Shown here: positions 60,538 to 64,000 of the stretch, in pieces
How the letters are laid out: the number at the start of each line of letters is the position of its first letter
How positions within the stretch are numbered: the first letter of the stretch is position 1
Assembly: GCF_039537665.1 (NCBI RefSeq)
Contig: NZ_BAABAY010000001.1
Coordinates: 620,001 to 684,000, forward strand
Length of the DNA stretch: 64,000 nt
Direction of reading: 5' to 3'
DNA from: Gaetbulibacter_A aestuarii
GTDB lineage: Bacteria > Bacteroidota > Bacteroidia > Flavobacteriales > Flavobacteriaceae
Position numbers and translations under genes: made by a program
Notes under the pieces: generated by a model
What the model was told of the DNA's origin: nothing
The model's database searches: none
What the model saw: only the letters and a program-made list of their open reading frames with translations

Positions 60538-61074
60538 TTAATTTAATGTAAATTCTCTTTTTAAATTGTTTAGTTGATTTATGATACTGGCGTTGTACTG
60601 TACATCGCCAATGCGTAAAATAAATCCACCGATAATAGATTCGTCTATTTTATTTTTTAAATCCACGTCTTTCCCGGTCATGGCTTTGGCTTTAGCTAAA
60701 AGCTGTTTTTCCAGTTCAGGGGTTAGTGCCACAGCCGTGGTTACTGTACCATGGGCAATTCCTTTAGATTGATCGTATAGCTCCGAATATTTTGAAGCAA
60801 CCTGATGTAAAAGTGCAATCCGGTTATTTTCAATTAGGACATCTATTAAACTAATGGTTAGCTTATTGGTGTTTTTGAAAACCTCATCAAGGATTGCCTT
60901 TTTTGCAGTGGCATTGATCACAGGGCTTTGAATAACACTGCTGAACTCGCGATTTCCTGCAATGGTATTTGCAATGAGTTTCATATCCTCATTTACCGCC
61001 TGAGCTTCTTTGTCATTAGAAACCGAAGCCAAAACGGCTTTTGCATATCGTATTGCTGCTCTTGCTCCTGCCAT
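60538..61074 (-). CDS. atpH: ATP synthase delta subunit
   Basis: 178 aa. N-terminal helical domain (ARAAIRYAKAVLASV) and the conserved C-terminal segment IDESIIGGFILRIGDVQYNAS. It ties the peripheral stalk to F1. It starts 6 bases after atpF. Confidence 0.95.
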   Translation of the reverse strand: MAGARAAIRYAKAVLASVSNDKEAQAVNEDMKLIANTIAGNREFSSVIQSPVINATAKKAILDEVFKNTNKLTISLIDVLIENNRIALLHQVASKYSELYDQSKGIAHGTVTTAVALTPELEKQLLAKAKAMTGKDVDLKNKIDESIIGGFILRIGDVQYNASIINQLNNLKREFTLN

Positions 61075-61080
61075 GCGTTA

Positions 61081-61581
61081 TTAGTTTATTTTTGCGTCGT
61101 CCAACATAGTTGCCACTAACGCGTTTTGTTTTTCTTTACTAGCCAATTCATGACGCACTACCTTTTCTGCGATTTCAATTGAAAGGTCTGCTACTTGCTT
61201 TTTCAATTCAGCCATAGCAGCTTTCTTTTCGGTTTCGATCGCATCGTGTGCTTGTTGAATCATTTTATTCGCTTGTGCTTCAGCTTCACCTTTGGCATCC
61301 TCAATCATTTTATTCTTCATCTGACGCGCCTCTTTCAGCATTGATTCGCGTTCCGCACGTGCTTCTTTCAAAAGCTTTTGATTATCCGCCTGAAGGTTTT
61401 CCATATCGCGTTTTGCTTTTTCAGCAGATTCCAACGCGTTCTTGATACCTTCTTCCCTGTCGTTAACAGAATCTAAAATGGGTTTCCAGGCAAACTTCTT
61501 CAATAATAATATCAAAGCAATGAACAAAACTGCTTGCCAAACGAATAATCCTAATGAAAAGTCTTCGAATAATTTTTCCAT
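61081..61581 (-). CDS. atpF: ATP synthase b subunit
   Basis: 166 aa. One N-terminal membrane helix (GLFVWQAVLFIALILLLKKFAW) and then a long charged coiled coil with many Ala, Glu and Lys. It forms the peripheral stalk. A perfect 12-bp hairpin separates it from atpE upstream. Confidence 0.95.
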   Translation of the reverse strand: MEKLFEDFSLGLFVWQAVLFIALILLLKKFAWKPILDSVNDREEGIKNALESAEKAKRDMENLQADNQKLLKEARAERESMLKEARQMKNKMIEDAKGEAEAQANKMIQQAHDAIETEKKAAMAELKKQVADLSIEIAEKVVRHELASKEKQNALVATMLDDAKIN

Positions 61582-61620
61582 AATTACTTAAATAAAATCG
61601 TCTTCTGTTTAATTAAAAAG

Positions 61621-61649
61621 AACAGCTATAACCAACCGTTATAGCTGTT
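61621..61649 (-). other. Intercistronic hairpin between atpE and atpF
   Basis: AACAGCTATAAC (61621-61632), 5-base loop, GTTATAGCTGTT (61638-61649): 12 perfect pairs. Read leftward it is followed by TCTTTTTAATT, so it may act as a partial terminator or protect the atpE 3' end, raising c-subunit yield relative to the distal genes. Confidence 0.65.
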
Positions 61650-61661
61650 TCTTAGTTGTTT

Positions 61662-61856
61662 CTAGCTCACAGCAAATAACGCTGCGAAACCAATACCTTC
61701 AATAAGCGCTGCTGCAATAAGCATAGCGGTTTGAATTTTCCCTGTAGCTTCAGGCTGGCGTGCAATTGCTTCCATGGCAGAACCACCGATTCGACCGATT
61801 CCGATTCCGGCTCCAATTACTACTAAACCTGCACCTACCATAACTGGTATTTCCAT
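61662..61856 (-). CDS. atpE: ATP synthase c subunit
   Basis: 64 aa hairpin of two helices. The loop is ARQPEATGKIQ, and the ion-binding carboxylate is in AALIEGIGFAALF. No Ser/Thr follows the Glu and there is no Gln in helix one at the Na+ position, so proton coupling is likely. It forms the rotor ring. Confidence 0.96.
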   Translation of the reverse strand: MEIPVMVGAGLVVIGAGIGIGRIGGSAMEAIARQPEATGKIQTAMLIAAALIEGIGFAALFAVS

Positions 61857-61892
61857 AAATATATGTATTAAATTAATTAAACATTCAACTTA

Positions 61893-62987
61893 TTAATGTG
61901 CTTCGTCGTGGTGTTCTTCCACAGCCATACCGAAATATAGCGCCGATAGCACGGTAAAAATATACGCCTGTAAAGCCGCTACCAATAATTCAAGGATAGC
62001 TAATACAAAGGCTAATAAAAAGGATAATGAACTTCCGATCCAGTTTTCAAAAAGGAAGATCAATCCGATAATACTCATTAGAACAATGTGACCTGCTGTG
62101 ATGTTCGCGTACAAACGGATCATCAAGGCAAAAGGTTTAATGATGGTTCCAAGCAATTCAATGGGCGCTAAAATGATTTTCATTGGCCATGGTACACCAG
62201 GCATCCAGAAAATGTGTTTCCAATAGTTCTTATTACCTGAAAATGTTGTGATCACATAAGTGATAAGCGCTAAACACATGGTTACCGCAATGTTATTTGT
62301 AAGGTTCATTCCGATGGGTGTTAAACCAAACAGGTTAACGATCCAAATGAAAAAGAACACGGTTAGCAAATAACTCATATATCTTTTGTAATGTTTCTCT
62401 CCAATATTGGGTATGGCTATTTCATCGCGAACATAAAGCACGATAGGCTCAAGAAAACGCCCCATTCCTTTTGGAATACCGTCGTTGTTTTTGTGAGCGC
62501 GCGCCATGCGGTAAAACATAATGAAAACGATCGCGAAGATCATAAAGATCATGACCACGTTTTTTGTAATGGAAAGATCTAGTGGCTTTTCATTCGTTGG
62601 ATGCCCTTCAGCATCTTCATTGATGTGCCCTTCAGGACCATCTACTTTGTAAATCTTAGAATGAAAAAGCTTGTAATAATTACCATCTACTTCGGCAACT
62701 TCTTCGCCATAGTGGAATTTTCCTGAGGAAAATACTTTTAAGCCATTGTCCCATAGAATCACAGGTAAGTGAAATCCAACATGAACCTCATGACCGTCTT
62801 TGGTATAGGAGAAGAAATTAAAATCGTACGAATCTTTTAAGTGATGTTCGATATAAGCCTTTACCTCTGGCTTGGTATCTTTCCCATCAGAATACGACAT
62901 CTCGTGTTCACCTTCTTTTCCGTAGGACAAAAAGGTTACTAAAAGCAGTAAAAATGTTATTGGTTTTAAGGCTATTTTTTTTCGCAT
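61893..62987 (-). CDS. atpB: ATP synthase a subunit, long Bacteroidota form
   Basis: 364 aa, about 100 longer than E. coli. An N-terminal signal-like helix (ALKPITFLLLLVTFLSYG) and a soluble extracytoplasmic region of about 110 residues precede the usual five to six helices. The essential arginine lies in IKPFALMIRLYANITAGH. It forms the proton half-channels. The C-terminus is His-rich (VEEHHDEAH). Confidence 0.96.
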   Translation of the reverse strand: MRKKIALKPITFLLLLVTFLSYGKEGEHEMSYSDGKDTKPEVKAYIEHHLKDSYDFNFFSYTKDGHEVHVGFHLPVILWDNGLKVFSSGKFHYGEEVAEVDGNYYKLFHSKIYKVDGPEGHINEDAEGHPTNEKPLDLSITKNVVMIFMIFAIVFIMFYRMARAHKNNDGIPKGMGRFLEPIVLYVRDEIAIPNIGEKHYKRYMSYLLTVFFFIWIVNLFGLTPIGMNLTNNIAVTMCLALITYVITTFSGNKNYWKHIFWMPGVPWPMKIILAPIELLGTIIKPFALMIRLYANITAGHIVLMSIIGLIFLFENWIGSSLSFLLAFVLAILELLVAALQAYIFTVLSALYFGMAVEEHHDEAH

Positions 62988-63103
62988 ATCACTTTAAATC
63001 ATAGTGGCTTAAAAATCGCTGCAAAGGTAGCTTTTTATCTCAAAAACAAAAACAATTTTTTCTTTTATTTAAAATATAAGTTAAGTCTATAAAATTTAGA
63101 GCG

Positions 63104-63493
63104 TTAGTCTAAATTATTTAACCATTTTCCTAAGCTTAAAGTTTCGAAAATTAAGCCCACTGCATACGGAATAAAAAAGGTGGCAAATTCTGCTCTTGAA
63201 ATAGTGCCATCTGCTTTATAGATCGGGTAGAAAAAAATGAAGAACACCAAGAACTTGAATAAACTGCCAAAAAGAAATAAAAAACCTAATTGCTCTTTGT
63301 ATTTCTTTCGAAAATAATAAAGAAACCCAAAAATGACTACAACTAAACTTAAGTTAATAATATAAGACCACAGGATGTAATGCGCCCACAAGGGTAAGCC
63401 CAAAGCTTTTAGAATACCTAAATGAATCCCAAAAGTAAGACTGAATAACAAAACGACTTTGATAGAAAAATTTACAAAGGTATTTTGTGTCAT
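63104..63493 (-). CDS. Four-helix membrane protein of the ATP synthase operon
   Basis: 129 aa with four membrane helices and short loops. Its start overlaps the AtpZ stop (TAATG) and atpB follows. In position and topology it resembles the AtpI/subunit I proteins, which aid c-ring assembly or Mg2+ uptake, but sequence similarity is too low for me to assign it. Confidence 0.75.
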   Translation of the reverse strand: MTQNTFVNFSIKVVLLFSLTFGIHLGILKALGLPLWAHYILWSYIINLSLVVVIFGFLYYFRKKYKEQLGFLFLFGSLFKFLVFFIFFYPIYKADGTISRAEFATFFIPYAVGLIFETLSLGKWLNNLD

Positions 63494-63729
63494 TAATTAT
63501 TGAATCGGTTTAATTGCTTTACTAAAGCGTATAAAGATATTGCAACGCCCAGAAGCGTCATAATAACCAGGTAGAGTTTTCCTCCGTCGTTATAGGTAGC
63601 ATCCAGCCATTTCCCCAATTGAACGAACAAATAAATGGTTACGCCCATTTGAAGCCCCACGCCCGTGAGGATCGCAAAGTTTTTAAGCGGTTTTTTCGGA
63701 TTTGGATTCTTTTTCTCGTTTTTGCCCAC
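63493..63729 (-). CDS. AtpZ/AtpI-family protein
   Basis: 78 aa: basic start (MGKNEKKNPNPKKPLKNFA), two helices with a conserved KWLDATYNDGG loop between them. AtpZ/I proteins assist ATP synthase assembly. It overlaps the bactofilin 3' end by 47 bases. Confidence 0.85.
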   Translation of the reverse strand: MGKNEKKNPNPKKPLKNFAILTGVGLQMGVTIYLFVQLGKWLDATYNDGGKLYLVIMTLLGVAISLYALVKQLNRFNN

Positions 63730-64000
63730 CGTTGTTGATTTCTTTAACTGCGCCTTTCATCACACAGGTTACATTAAACGTTGCACCAGGCTCTACGGCT
63801 AATTTAGATGAAGTTACTTCGCCTTCAATATGTGCTGAGCTTTTCAGAGTTAAGGTTCCTGAAAGCGCTAATTTACCTGAAAATTTTCCCTCGAAATAAG
63901 CATCGGTACCTTCCAGAGATCCTTTGATCATACCTGATTTTCCTACGACTATTTTACCAGAGGTTTTTACATTACCTTCAATGGCTCCATCTATTCTAAA
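63683..64000 (-). CDS. Bactofilin, 5' end outside the window
   Basis: The frame is open to the window edge (106 codons in view). Repeats of the type GxIxGxVxTxGxIxVGxxGxIxG form the right-handed beta-helix of bactofilins (EGNVKTSGKIVVGKSG, KLALSGTLTLKSSAHIEG). Bactofilins polymerise without nucleotide at the membrane and scaffold wall or polar structures. The C-terminal tail is charged (QKREKESKSEKTA) and overlaps the AtpZ start. Confidence 0.9.
   Translation of the reverse strand, partial: FRIDGAIEGNVKTSGKIVVGKSGMIKGSLEGTDAYFEGKFSGKLALSGTLTLKSSAHIEGEVTSSKLAVEPGATFNVTCVMKGAVKEINNGGQKREKESKSEKTA

Overview
This 64 kb window comes from a member of the Bacteroidota, most likely the Flavobacteriaceae. 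The evidence is a gliding-motility lipoprotein gene (gldH) in a ricT-gldH-PBP1A run, perfect TAnnTTTG promoter -7 elements just upstream of several starts, a fused hemC-hemD, an ATP synthase operon without atpD/atpC, a bactofilin, an HU/SPOR protein and an ECF sigma/anti-sigma-barrel pair. Most of the window is ordinary chromosomal housekeeping DNA. I found no tRNA, rRNA, CRISPR array, prophage or complete insertion sequence.

Layout. 1-5 kb: partial AraC regulator, a secreted protein, and a leftward histidine kinase / enoyl-CoA hydratase / radical SAM operon. 5-18 kb: a nearly complete heme pathway. HemJ, a MATE transporter, HemH, a 52-residue ORF and an AraC regulator read leftward; HemA, TrkH, TrkA, HemCD, HemE, HemF and HemB read rightward. 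Only HemL is absent. A perfect 9-bp inverted repeat lies in the divergent AraC/hemA spacer. 18-25 kb: CNNM/CBS protein, Ogt, penicillin acylase, PolB-like exonuclease and a two-domain peptide ABC ATPase. 25-33 kb (leftward): 3-oxoacid CoA-transferase, PBP1A, GldH, RicT, a radical SAM protein and TrhO. 33-41 kb: RecA, ECF sigma plus chimeric anti-sigma/outer-membrane protein, PlsC, GlsB-like protein, TrpS, DprA and an HU/SPOR protein.

41.2-50.1 kb is the accessory part. All its intact genes read leftward and it is visibly AT-richer. It encodes a C39-peptidase ABC exporter, an HlyD adaptor, a small HTH regulator and four double-glycine leader peptides (three in tandem at 47.9-48.5 kb, one at 41.6 kb; all but one were found by reading the spacers). 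It also holds a CPBP-family membrane protein, several tiny membrane proteins and a secreted putative outer-membrane protein. I read this as an uncharacterised bacteriocin-like peptide export locus. The fourth peptide and a small neighbour lie between the end of the HU/SPOR gene and a 174-bp mosaic copy of that end, suggesting a recombination-mediated cassette insertion.

50-64 kb returns to housekeeping: acyl-CoA thioesterase, EnvC-like protein, DUF4292 lipoprotein, TPR protein, sugar nucleotidyltransferase, GIY-YIG nuclease, dUTPase, flippase, and the ATP synthase operon (bactofilin, AtpZ, a four-helix protein, then a, c, b, delta, alpha, gamma). Short palindromes of the ATTCCTGC-GCAGGAAT type are scattered in the leftward operons. 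Two of them bracket the GIY-YIG gene and two sit between atpA and atpG.
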